From Spirochaetia bacterium (lineage in GTDB: Bacteria > Spirochaetota > UBA4802 > UBA5550): a DNA stretch of 64,000 bases. Under the pieces are notes generated by a model. The model was not told the DNA's origin. It made no database searches and worked only from the letters and a program-made list of their open reading frames with translations. Positions 43,662 through 50,921 of the stretch are shown in pieces. The stretch is from assembly GCA_009885955.1 (NCBI GenBank), contig VFJS01000088.1:1-64000 (forward strand), read 5' to 3'. The translations under genes and the position numbers were made by a program. Position 1 is the stretch's first letter. Each line of letters opens with the position of its first letter.

Positions 43662-44537
43662 TTAAAACATGAAACTTGATCCCGCCAGAATAAAGAGATC
43701 ATCCCGGTTAACATTATCTCCCCTCGTATGGATAGGGACTCTCACAAGAAAATCGAGAATAAAATGGTAAGAAGAAAATTTAATTCCATAACCGGTATAA
43801 ACATCCGTTTCACTGACTACATATCTCCTGTGTCCGTCCCATGCATTTCCCCTGATGTCCACCATTGATAATTCAATGACCGGGGCTATGGAAAAGCTTG
43901 ATAAAGGCCCAAAGGGCACCTGGTAATATGCTGTCATCGTCATGTTTAACTCGTCTGCCGGATTTCCATGGCTATTCGAATGCATCAATGATACATATTT
44001 CCATTTATACGTCACATTGAAATCACTTTTTAAATTACCATATCTTCCGGTCAATGAAAGGCCGGGCAGGATATTCATCGTATCGGTGCTTTCAGAATAA
44101 TTCCCTGCAGGAATTTCAACACCCAGAGAAAAAGCGATGCCGAAGGTATATGAATGCCTGTTTATCCGGTACAGCTTATATTTTCCTATTAGCAGGGGAT
44201 CATCATAGGAGATGCCGTGACTCATTCCTTCATCAGTATTCATCGAACCGCTCCCGCTGTTCATATTTCCTTCTATGATCGATTCCAGCACCATGAGGGA
44301 AAAAGAATTTGTGAAGCCGTAGGCAAGGCCGACAGGAAACATGTTCTCTTTCATTATACCGCTTGATGAATCATTTTTCATATAATGGTACTGAAATATT
44401 ACGATCCACTGGTCTTCAGCAGGAGTCAGTCCGGACCCGTAGGTACACGATAAGTCTGAATATACAGGGGCGGGAAGGGAGGTATTTACTAATAGCATTA
44501 CAGCAGCCAATATAAAAGCAGGGAGATATTTTTTCAT
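43662..44537 (-). CDS. Outer-membrane beta-barrel-like protein
   Basis: A 291-residue product with a cleavable signal peptide (LVNTSLPAPVYS). Alternating hydrophobic/polar strands follow (FQYHYMKND, LAYGFTNSFSLMVLE, YTFGIAFSLGVEIPAG, GIKFSSYHFILDFLVRVPI), ending in an aromatic C-terminus (SSFMF) as in outer-membrane barrels. A histidine/methionine-rich stretch (LMHSNSHGNPADELNMTM) could bind metal. It resembles the loosely defined transporter family found with metal-resistance genes. It starts 5 bases after the MerP-like gene, so the two form an operon. Confidence 0.65.
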   Translation of the reverse strand: MKKYLPAFILAAVMLLVNTSLPAPVYSDLSCTYGSGLTPAEDQWIVIFQYHYMKNDSSSGIMKENMFPVGLAYGFTNSFSLMVLESIIEGNMNSGSGSMNTDEGMSHGISYDDPLLIGKYKLYRINRHSYTFGIAFSLGVEIPAGNYSESTDTMNILPGLSLTGRYGNLKSDFNVTYKWKYVSLMHSNSHGNPADELNMTMTAYYQVPFGPLSSFSIAPVIELSMVDIRGNAWDGHRRYVVSETDVYTGYGIKFSSYHFILDFLVRVPIHTRGDNVNRDDLFILAGSSFMF

Positions 44538-44542
44538 GGGAG

Positions 44543-44872
44543 CTATTTTAATCTTCTGCCGGGAGTGAAGTTTGCTTTCTTAATTGCATTAAATATTTCC
44601 TGATCATTGACCTGATGATTTTCTTTGATATGGATCGTCAGTATCCCCTTTTGCCAGTCGGTGACAGCTTTTTCAACTCCACTAACCCTGCCTGCAATTT
44701 TATTGAGCGCCGATGCACAGCCCGGGCAATCCATACCAAAAACTTCATATGCCCTGACTTCACGGTCAGTGTCCTGCCTGATATTCTCTGCATATGCCTG
44801 GTTCAGATATCCATTAAAAAACGCAATGTTAAGAAGGAATATAGCTGCTGTAATCTTCATATTTTTCTTCAT
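44543..44872 (-). CDS. MerP-like periplasmic heavy-metal-binding protein
   Basis: A 109-residue product: signal peptide (FFNGYLNQAYA), then one HMA domain with the metal-binding GMDCPGCASALNKI near residue 51 and VSGVEKAVTDWQKGILTI. Such domains capture soft metals such as mercury, copper or cadmium and hand them on. CPGC replaces the more usual CxxC with small residues, as also seen in MerP relatives. It is the first gene of the pair with the outer-membrane barrel gene. No transporter ATPase or regulator lies nearby. Confidence 0.8.
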   Translation of the reverse strand: MKKNMKITAAIFLLNIAFFNGYLNQAYAENIRQDTDREVRAYEVFGMDCPGCASALNKIAGRVSGVEKAVTDWQKGILTIHIKENHQVNDQEIFNAIKKANFTPGRRLK

Positions 44873-45228
44873 AATAATTCTCTGCCTCTTTCCAATAATA
44901 TATGTTCAATCAATGCTCCATAGGACATAAAAAAGCTTGGTCGATTATGTCAATATTTTAAATATAAAAAAGGTCCTGAAATAATATTAAGGCAGTGTGA
45001 ATAGTTTTGCTTATTTGTCATAATTATGCAGTTGATTCCGATATAATTCTATATGTCTCTTGAATTGAGACTGTATGAAATTCATTCTGGTTTTTTTAAC
45101 GGTTCCCGGGATCACTTTTATCCTTATAATAACGAAAATTTCTCGATAATAAAGAGTTTTTTTATTGTAACAAATGACCTGTTTTTTTTCATAAGAGAAA
45201 TATAAGGAATTTTTAATCGGAGGAATCT
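44873..45228. other. Divergent intergenic region before htrA
   Basis: About 355 AT-rich bases between the divergent MerP-like gene and htrA. It should hold both promoters. I see no clear hairpin, repeat or confident -35/-10 pair. Confidence 0.4.
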
Positions 45229-46383
45229 ATGAGGGTACCGGAAAGGAAGATTATCATACTCACATTCATTGCAGTAATTTTTTCAGGAATTATGGCGTTC
45301 CAGGCTGCTTCATGCTACGGGGAGAAGGGGGGCAGGGTCTTCGGCTCATCAAAGGAGTCTCCGCTTAAAACAAGTCCCGATGTTTTAAAGGCGGTGGAAA
45401 TCCAGAATGCCTTCAGCAAAGTCTACGAAATGTACAAGGACAGCGTTGTATATATAAGTACGGAGCAAACGGTCAAGCTCCAGACACACCCTTTTCTGAA
45501 TGATCCCTTTTTCAGGGAGTTTTTCGGAAACCCCGGCACCGGTCCCAGGACTGAAAAGAGAAAGGGGCTGGGAACGGGATTCATACTCTCCGACGACGGA
45601 TATATCTGCACCAATCAGCATGTGATAAAGGGTGTGGACAAGATCGACGTCAAAATTAATGACAAGCATTACAATGCAGTGGTTGTCGGTTCCGATGAAA
45701 GGAGCGATATCGCCCTGATAAAGATTAATGCCGGTGTAAAGTTTACTCCCGTATACCTGGGAGATTCAGGCACGGTGAAGGTGGGCGACTGGGCCATAGC
45801 CATAGGGAACCCCTTCGGCCTGGACAGGACCTTTACCAAGGGCGTCATAAGCGCCATTGCCAGAAAGAACTTTGACCAGATGGGAGGGTCCCAGTCTCAT
45901 CTTCAGACCGACGCGTCAATCAACCCCGGAAATTCCGGCGGGCCCCTCATCAATATTTACGGCGAGGTCATCGGTATAAACAGGATGATCTATTCCAACG
46001 GCGGCGGGAGCCTGGGCATCGGTTTCGCAATACCCATCAACAGCGCGAAATTAATCCTTGAACAGCTCAAGACCAACAAGAAGATAAAGCGCGGCTTCAT
46101 CGGTGTTCAGATTGTTCCGTTGACCGAGGAGTATGCAAAGGAGCTCGGCCTGGGCGCCATTGACGGGGCGCTTGTGGGCGCCGTGGTGGCGGGAAGCCCG
46201 TCAGAGAAAGGGGGGATCAAGGTCAGTGATGTGATTTTAAAGGTCAATGACAGGGATGTGAAAAATTATTCCGATCTCATTGAAGAGGTTGAGAAGACAC
46301 CCATTGGTAAAACAATCCAGGTAATCGTGTGGCGCGAGAAAAACAAGCTTACCCTGTTTCTCTCCGTTGCCGAGAGGCCGTAG
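45229..46383 (+). CDS. HtrA/DegP-family serine protease
   Basis: A 384-residue periplasmic or membrane-tethered protease. An N-terminal hydrophobic segment spans about residues 8-28 (IILTFIAVIFSGIMAFQA). The trypsin-like core has GLGTGFILSDDGYICTNQHV with the catalytic His near 130, SDIALIKI with the Asp near 162, and NPGNSGGPLINIYGEV with the Ser near 235. It ends with one PDZ domain from about 285 to 380 (GFIGVQIVPL, GAVVAGSPSEKGGIKVSDVI). One PDZ rather than two makes it DegS-like in layout, though DegQ-like quality control is equally possible. GGAGG precedes the ATG. Confidence 0.9.
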   Translation: MRVPERKIIILTFIAVIFSGIMAFQAASCYGEKGGRVFGSSKESPLKTSPDVLKAVEIQNAFSKVYEMYKDSVVYISTEQTVKLQTHPFLNDPFFREFFGNPGTGPRTEKRKGLGTGFILSDDGYICTNQHVIKGVDKIDVKINDKHYNAVVVGSDERSDIALIKINAGVKFTPVYLGDSGTVKVGDWAIAIGNPFGLDRTFTKGVISAIARKNFDQMGGSQSHLQTDASINPGNSGGPLINIYGEVIGINRMIYSNGGGSLGIGFAIPINSAKLILEQLKTNKKIKRGFIGVQIVPLTEEYAKELGLGAIDGALVGAVVAGSPSEKGGIKVSDVILKVNDRDVKNYSDLIEEVEKTPIGKTIQVIVWREKNKLTLFLSVAERP

Positions 46384-46693
46384 CAGGGCAGTCCTTAGTC
46401 CCTTAATCAATCCCCTGTTCTTTAGAACACATGGGAATGTCCATAAAGAAAAAATATTTGCCACAGAGGCGCAAAGACACAGAGATAATTGTACAAATAA
46501 ACAATAGCTATATGTTAATTGTCAATAATGAATGATAATAATGGAATTTAATATAGTTGAATATTAATATTTAACATTCTCTGTGCCTCAGTGTCTCTGT
46601 GGCAGACTTTTGGGACAATCCCATGGGACCTGAATGTTTTTCTTTTTATGGACTGCCGGGTTTGAAATTTTTTCGGACCCCCTGTTTTCAAGG
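46384..46693. other. Intergenic region between htrA and a convergent gene
   Basis: About 310 bases between two stops. Nearly half is an inverted-repeat element, listed separately; the rest is AT-rich and unremarkable. Confidence 0.5.
46460..46603. repeat. Inverted-repeat element, GCCACAGAGGC family (copy 3)
   Basis: A 144-base copy. The left end is TTTGCCACAGAGGCGCAAAG and the right end is CTCTGTGCCTCAGTGTCTC then TGTGGC, with a roughly 100-base AT-rich core. It is the longest of the three copies in the window. Confidence 0.7.
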
Positions 46694-47251
46694 TTACTCC
46701 TTTACCGTGTATTTTTTGATAATTCCGTTGTATATGGTTTCAAGTGCCGGATCATTCACTCCTGTAATTTTTGTGTCGATGATTACATCTTTCCTGAATT
46801 TTGAGAACCATTGGTGCAATCTCCCTGAAGCATCCTTTGAATCGGATGACACATGGCATAATTTTACAATTTTTTTCATCTCATCCAGCGTGAAAAAATT
46901 TCTGGCATTGTTGATGACAAGGATAAAATGCCTGTTGTTTTCACCTTCTACTATCTCCATGGAAAACTTGTCATATTGTGGTGGTTCCTGTTTTGTTGAA
47001 CTCCCCGCTTTTTGTTCATTCACTTTGTCAACATGAATGTTATACTGAAGTATCTGGGCCTGGCGGATAAGAAAAAGAAGCCCTTCTTCATTGAGGTCAT
47101 TGAGTATGGCTGTCAGTTGTTTTATCATGTCATCTTTCGGGGAGGCTTTTTTCGCCTTCACCGGATTTTTTTTGCCGGCTGAAACCTTATCTGCAGGGGC
47201 TTTTTGCTTTTTTGAACGGGTACCGGTTTGCACTGTTTTTTTGGAAGCCAT
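46694..47251 (-). CDS. Hypothetical protein with a lysine-rich N-terminus
   Basis: A 185-residue protein from the ATG at 47251 (GAGG 7 bases upstream; an earlier in-frame ATG at 47263 is less well placed). The first 45 residues are Lys/Ala/Pro-rich and probably disordered, as in DNA- or RNA-binding tails. Next comes a helix (MIKQLTAILNDLNEEGLLFL), and then a folded C-terminal domain with FILVINNARNFFTLDEMKK and DPALETIYNGIIKKY. I recognise no named family. Confidence 0.6.
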   Translation of the reverse strand: MASKKTVQTGTRSKKQKAPADKVSAGKKNPVKAKKASPKDDMIKQLTAILNDLNEEGLLFLIRQAQILQYNIHVDKVNEQKAGSSTKQEPPQYDKFSMEIVEGENNRHFILVINNARNFFTLDEMKKIVKLCHVSSDSKDASGRLHQWFSKFRKDVIIDTKITGVNDPALETIYNGIIKKYTVKE

Positions 47252-47425
47252 AGATAACCTCACTTGTAATAATTGATAGTCATATCATTTATAATATTAT
47301 CTTATTTTCAAGAGAATTAAATATTTTTTTATGAAGGTGCACCCTTTCAGACCGAAATCTGCCGGATATATTTTACTTGACATTTCCTGTTTATAATGAA
47401 GAAAATAATTTCAAGAGGATGCTGT

Positions 47426-48151
47426 ATGAAAATTCTGGTCAATATGTTAATCTCCGGCCTGCTGTGCTTGAACGTCAATGCCGCACCCGGTGAATCAAAA
47501 CCGGCCGGCATAACCGGTTTTTACAGCCTGCTGGTAAATGAAAATAAAATTGAAAATATCATAGTGCATAAAGGCAGCAGCTGGATATTCAACGGGGAAC
47601 CGACTAATTTTAATAACAGGATCCAGGGCATAAAGGTTCCCGTTGTTGACCAGGAAAACGGGTACATGAAATATTCTTACTCTTTTTCAGACGGGGCGTG
47701 CTATTGTAAAACTGAACTGGCCCTTTTCATCGGTTCAAAAGAAAAAAAATACATTGCCGTAAGCAATTCCTGCGGGTGCATAGAGGGGGCAGGTTACAAC
47801 TTCCATATATTTGAATATTCAGCCGGTAATAAATTCACCGAGATAACGGACCGCATGATACAATTATCCCGCAGGGATTTTTTTATTATTAGCGGTATAA
47901 CAGACATAAATGATTTTCAAAAGGGGCTGGCAGACTCTGCTCCATATTTGAGTATTCATTATACGCTTCCGCAGTTTGGGACAACGGTAACAGCAGGCCT
48001 ATCAGCATACGATGAGTCGCAGGTAGGCTCTGACACAATGAAGATAAGGGCTGCCAATGCATTTTTAAAGAAATATAAAAGATTCTCGAAGATTGAACTG
48101 AAATGGAACAGTGATAAGGACACATTCGAGATCAGCAGCAGGCAGTATTAA
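47426..48151 (+). CDS. Secreted or periplasmic protein of unknown function
   Basis: A 241-residue product from the ATG at 47426 (AGAGG 7-8 bases upstream); an in-frame ATG at 47396 lies in the promoter-like leader. A signal peptide (ILVNMLISGLLCLNVNAA) is followed by a beta-rich part with a cysteine pair (DGACYCKTEL) and a second cluster (SNSCGCIEGAG), which may form disulfides or bind metal. The C-terminal part is charged. No family is recognised. It is divergent from the lysine-rich gene. Confidence 0.6.
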   Translation: MKILVNMLISGLLCLNVNAAPGESKPAGITGFYSLLVNENKIENIIVHKGSSWIFNGEPTNFNNRIQGIKVPVVDQENGYMKYSYSFSDGACYCKTELALFIGSKEKKYIAVSNSCGCIEGAGYNFHIFEYSAGNKFTEITDRMIQLSRRDFFIISGITDINDFQKGLADSAPYLSIHYTLPQFGTTVTAGLSAYDESQVGSDTMKIRAANAFLKKYKRFSKIELKWNSDKDTFEISSRQY

Positions 48152-48617
48152 ATATTATCTATTCATATCCATCCGTTCCTAAGTGGATATATCATATAAA
48201 TAAAATTTTATAATTGAGCGAGCCACCAAGGCGAGCGAACTGAGCATAGGACGTGTCTTCCAAACCCATCCTATGCAGCTGAAATAAATTTTTATGAGAG
48301 CCTTCCTAAACATTAACTCAGAAAGTAAAACGAATGCCGGTACATTCATAAACTCTCAATGCCCATGGGGCTTAGTTTATGGCTGATACGAATGCCTTCA
48401 TGGGATGGGGAAGCTCTTTGCTTAGCCCCTCCCGGCGTTGAGGGAGGATGCGGGGATTGTTAAGGGGTTTTCGTCTAAAAACCCCTTAACAGAGAGCCAA
48501 TCCAGGCTCCTGGACATCCCCTTGCTGGTAGAAGCCAACTCATGAAAAAATTTCACTTGAAAATTTCAATCATGATAAAATAAATGTATTGAAAATACTA
48601 TTTTCAGGAAAATTGAC
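48152..48617. other. 466-base gap with a structured, possibly non-coding RNA region
   Basis: No gene is visible. From about 48216 to 48545 the DNA is GC-richer than a normal gap and holds several dyads: GCATAGGA/TCCTATGC (48244-48251 and 48269-48276), a CCCCTCCC/GGGAGG stem near 48426-48447, and a perfect 13-bp hairpin at 48459-48490. It ends GGTAGAAGCCAACTCATGAA. The layout recalls the 3' non-coding end of IS200/IS605-type elements, but no transposase or tnpB fragment can be read, so this is only a suggestion. Confidence 0.4.
48459..48490. terminator. Perfect 13-bp hairpin GTTAAGGGGTTTT
   Basis: GTTAAGGGGTTTT, a short loop (CGTCT) and the exact complement, with an extra A at the arm junction. 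It could serve as an intrinsic-terminator-like stem, but no T tract follows on the plus strand. It is part of the structured gap region. Confidence 0.45.
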
Positions 48618-48965
48618 ATGGACCAGGAAGAGAACAGGAGGGAGTGGGGCTTTTACGAGGTCCTCTCCGACGGGACTGATCACAAGGTAAAAAGGATTAC
48701 CGTCTATCCCGGGAAACGGATAAGTTTACAGAGGCATGGGAAAAGAAGCGAACACTGGTTCATCCTTCAGGGCGACGCCCTGGTAACCCTGGACTCGGGA
48801 AAACACCCCATGAAGCAAGGAGAGTCCATCGATATCGGCGTAAGCCGGATTCACCGGATGGAGAACCTGGGAGGCTGCAACGTGGTATTTATCGAGGTCC
48901 AGACCGGGAGTTATTTCGGGGAGGATGATATAGAACGCCTTGAGGACGATTACGGCAGGGTATAA
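48618..48965 (+). CDS. Cupin of the mannose-6-phosphate isomerase type II family (stand-alone)
   Basis: The 115-residue product equals the C-terminal cupin domain of bifunctional ManC/AlgA enzymes. It begins REWGFYEVLSDG and has KRITVYPGKRISLQRHGKRS, EHWFILQGDALV, IHRMENLG and a final VQTGSYFGEDDIERLEDDYG. The metal-binding Gln/His/His positions of the cupin are present. On its own it may isomerise mannose-6-phosphate, or act on an activated sugar. No nucleotidyltransferase partner lies nearby. AGGA precedes the ATG. Confidence 0.85.
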   Translation: MDQEENRREWGFYEVLSDGTDHKVKRITVYPGKRISLQRHGKRSEHWFILQGDALVTLDSGKHPMKQGESIDIGVSRIHRMENLGGCNVVFIEVQTGSYFGEDDIERLEDDYGRV

Positions 48966-49279
48966 AAAAAAGTAACATCTGAGACTCTGATGAATCATAA
49001 AAATTCATAAATCCTCAACAGGAATAAAAATATCAGCTCACGGATTACACGGATAAAGAATCATCGCGATTATTCATAGTTTTTATTTGATCATAAAAAA
49101 AGTGAGATGATAGAGAGAGTTTATGATAATGTTAAATAAATCCGTAATAATCCGTGTTTATCCGTGAGCTCATATTAAAGACCGATTCGTTGCCGGTATT
49201 CAGAATGTAAACCATGCACCACCGGGCATGCGATCAAGAAATTATCTGATTTATCAAAAACAAAGGAGAGTCACCAATT
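48966..49279. other. Intergenic region before the gld-type ABC operon
   Basis: About 314 bases. An inverted-repeat element at 49036-49169 takes up the centre; the remaining 110 bases before the ABC ATPase gene should hold its promoter, but no clear boxes are visible. Confidence 0.45.
49036..49169. repeat. Inverted-repeat element, GCTCACGGAT/ATCCGTGAGC family (copy 2)
   Basis: A 134-base copy with exact 10-base inverted ends. Left arm GCTCACGGATTACACGGATA, right arm TAATCCGTGTTTATCCGTG then AGC, with an AT-rich centre. Confidence 0.75.
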
Positions 49280-50212
49280 ATGATCAGGGCTGAGAGTATT
49301 ACAAAGAGTTACGGTACCGTGCGTGCCGTTGACAGCGTGAGTTTCAATATATCCATGGGTAACATCACAGGCCTCCTGGGCCCCAACGGCGCAGGCAAAA
49401 CCACAACCCTGAGGATGCTCACGGGCTACCTGAAACCCGATTCCGGCACAATAACCGTGGGCGGCTATAATATAGAAGAGAACCCCATTGAAGTGAAAAA
49501 ACTTCTGGGCTATCTCCCTGAATCGGCGCCCCTGTACGGCGACATGCTGGTGTATGACTACCTGAACTTTGTTGCAGACATGAGGGGTATTGAAGAAAGG
49601 AAAAGGATTGATGAGATGGGGGAGCTCTGCGGGATACGGGAAGTGATGCACATGAACATCAACGAGCTTTCCAAGGGATACCGGCAGAGAGTGGGGCTTG
49701 CTCAGAGCATGCTTCATGACCCCGAGATCCTTGTCCTCGACGAGCCCACGAGCGGCCTTGACCCGAACCAGATAATTGAAATCAGGAACATCATTAGGGA
49801 AATCGGAAAGAAAAAGACCATCATCCTCTCGACCCACATACTCTCAGAGGTTGAGGCTACCTGCGACAGGATCATCATCATCAGCCGTGGTTCCATAGCC
49901 GCTGACGACAGGACCGAAAATATACAGCTCTCGGGGAAGAGCGGCCATATAATCTCTATCCTGGTCGGGGAGGCCGGTTTTGGCGAACTGTCGGGTGAAA
50001 TCGGAAAGCTCCCGGGAGTTATATCGGTGAGTGAGAGTCCCGGCGGCGCCCTTACCGGGGCCATGGTGACATGCGGCGCGCATATCGATGTAAGGCCCGA
50101 AATTTTCAGGCTGGTGAGCGGAAAGAACTGGGTCCTCTACGAAATGAAGCAGGAACAGAAATCGTTGGAGAAAATTTTCAGGGATCTGACAATCGGAGGC
50201 GGCAATGCGTAA
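49280..50212 (+). CDS. ABC transporter ATP-binding protein, GldA type
   Basis: A 310-residue ABC ATPase. Walker A is GPNGAGKTTTL near residue 35, the signature is LSKGYRQRVGLAQSM near 132, Walker B is LVLDEPTSGLDPNQ near 153, and the switch His is in STHILSEVE. The C-terminal 90 residues form an extra domain typical of GldA/NatA-like subunits. AAGGAG precedes the ATG. It leads a four-gene operon with a permease, a Gldg-family protein and a DUF4340 protein. The same set accompanies gliding motility in Bacteroidota but is common in non-gliding phyla, where its cargo is unknown. Confidence 0.88.
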   Translation: MIRAESITKSYGTVRAVDSVSFNISMGNITGLLGPNGAGKTTTLRMLTGYLKPDSGTITVGGYNIEENPIEVKKLLGYLPESAPLYGDMLVYDYLNFVADMRGIEERKRIDEMGELCGIREVMHMNINELSKGYRQRVGLAQSMLHDPEILVLDEPTSGLDPNQIIEIRNIIREIGKKKTIILSTHILSEVEATCDRIIIISRGSIAADDRTENIQLSGKSGHIISILVGEAGFGELSGEIGKLPGVISVSESPGGALTGAMVTCGAHIDVRPEIFRLVSGKNWVLYEMKQEQKSLEKIFRDLTIGGGNA

Positions 50213-50918
50213 TTCACAATCACCGGCATTTTCCATAGCCAGAAGGGAGTTGAAGGCATATTTTACCGGCCCCATAGCCTATATCGTGATAACAATTTTT
50301 CTCATCATAACCGGCGTGCTTTTTTTCAACAATTTTTTTCTTTTCAACCAGGCTGAGATGAGGAACCTCTTTCAGCTTCTCCCCTTCATGTTCACCTTCG
50401 CGGCGCCTGCCGTGACCATGAGGCTCTTCTCTGAGGAGAGGTACAGCGGGTCCTTTGAGATACTGATGACCTTCCCGGTATCCACGCTGCAGGTGGTAAT
50501 CGGGAAATTCATCGCGGCCATGGTATTTCTCATGGTCATGATTACCCCGACCCTGGTCTATCTTTTTACCATTCTTCTGGTCGGCCGGCCCGACATGGGC
50601 CCCATCATCGGCGGGTATGCCGGCGCGATTTTACTCGGAGGGGCATCGGCCTCGGTTGGACTACTCACCTCGGCTGCAAGCAAAAACCAGATCGTCGCGC
50701 TCATGACGGGATTTGCCCTGAATTTTTTTCTGTGGCTCCTGGGTAAAATAGTCATCTATCTCCCGGACAGGCTGGCATTTTTGCAATACCTGAGTACCGA
50801 TTTCCATTTCAGGAACATATCCCGGGGAGTGATTGATCTGAGGGACATCATATATTTCCTGTCGATCATTGCGCTGTCAATACTTGTCACTGTCAAAATT
50901 ATAGATGAGAGGAGGTAG
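50205..50918 (+). CDS. ABC transporter permease, GldF type
   Basis: A 237-residue integral membrane protein with six predicted helices. It begins SPAFSIARRELKAYFTGPIAYIV in the manner of ABC-2 permeases (seen here in two parts), with MRLFSEERYSGSFEILMTFP after the second helix, a typical ABC-2 stretch that contacts the ATPase. Its start overlaps the ATPase gene by 8 bases and GGAGG precedes it, so the two are translationally coupled. Confidence 0.88.
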   Translation: MRNSQSPAFSIARRELKAYFTGPIAYIVITIFLIITGVLFFNNFFLFNQAEMRNLFQLLPFMFTFAAPAVTMRLFSEERYSGSFEILMTFPVSTLQVVIGKFIAAMVFLMVMITPTLVYLFTILLVGRPDMGPIIGGYAGAILLGGASASVGLLTSAASKNQIVALMTGFALNFFLWLLGKIVIYLPDRLAFLQYLSTDFHFRNISRGVIDLRDIIYFLSIIALSILVTVKIIDERR

Positions 50919-50921
50919 CCC

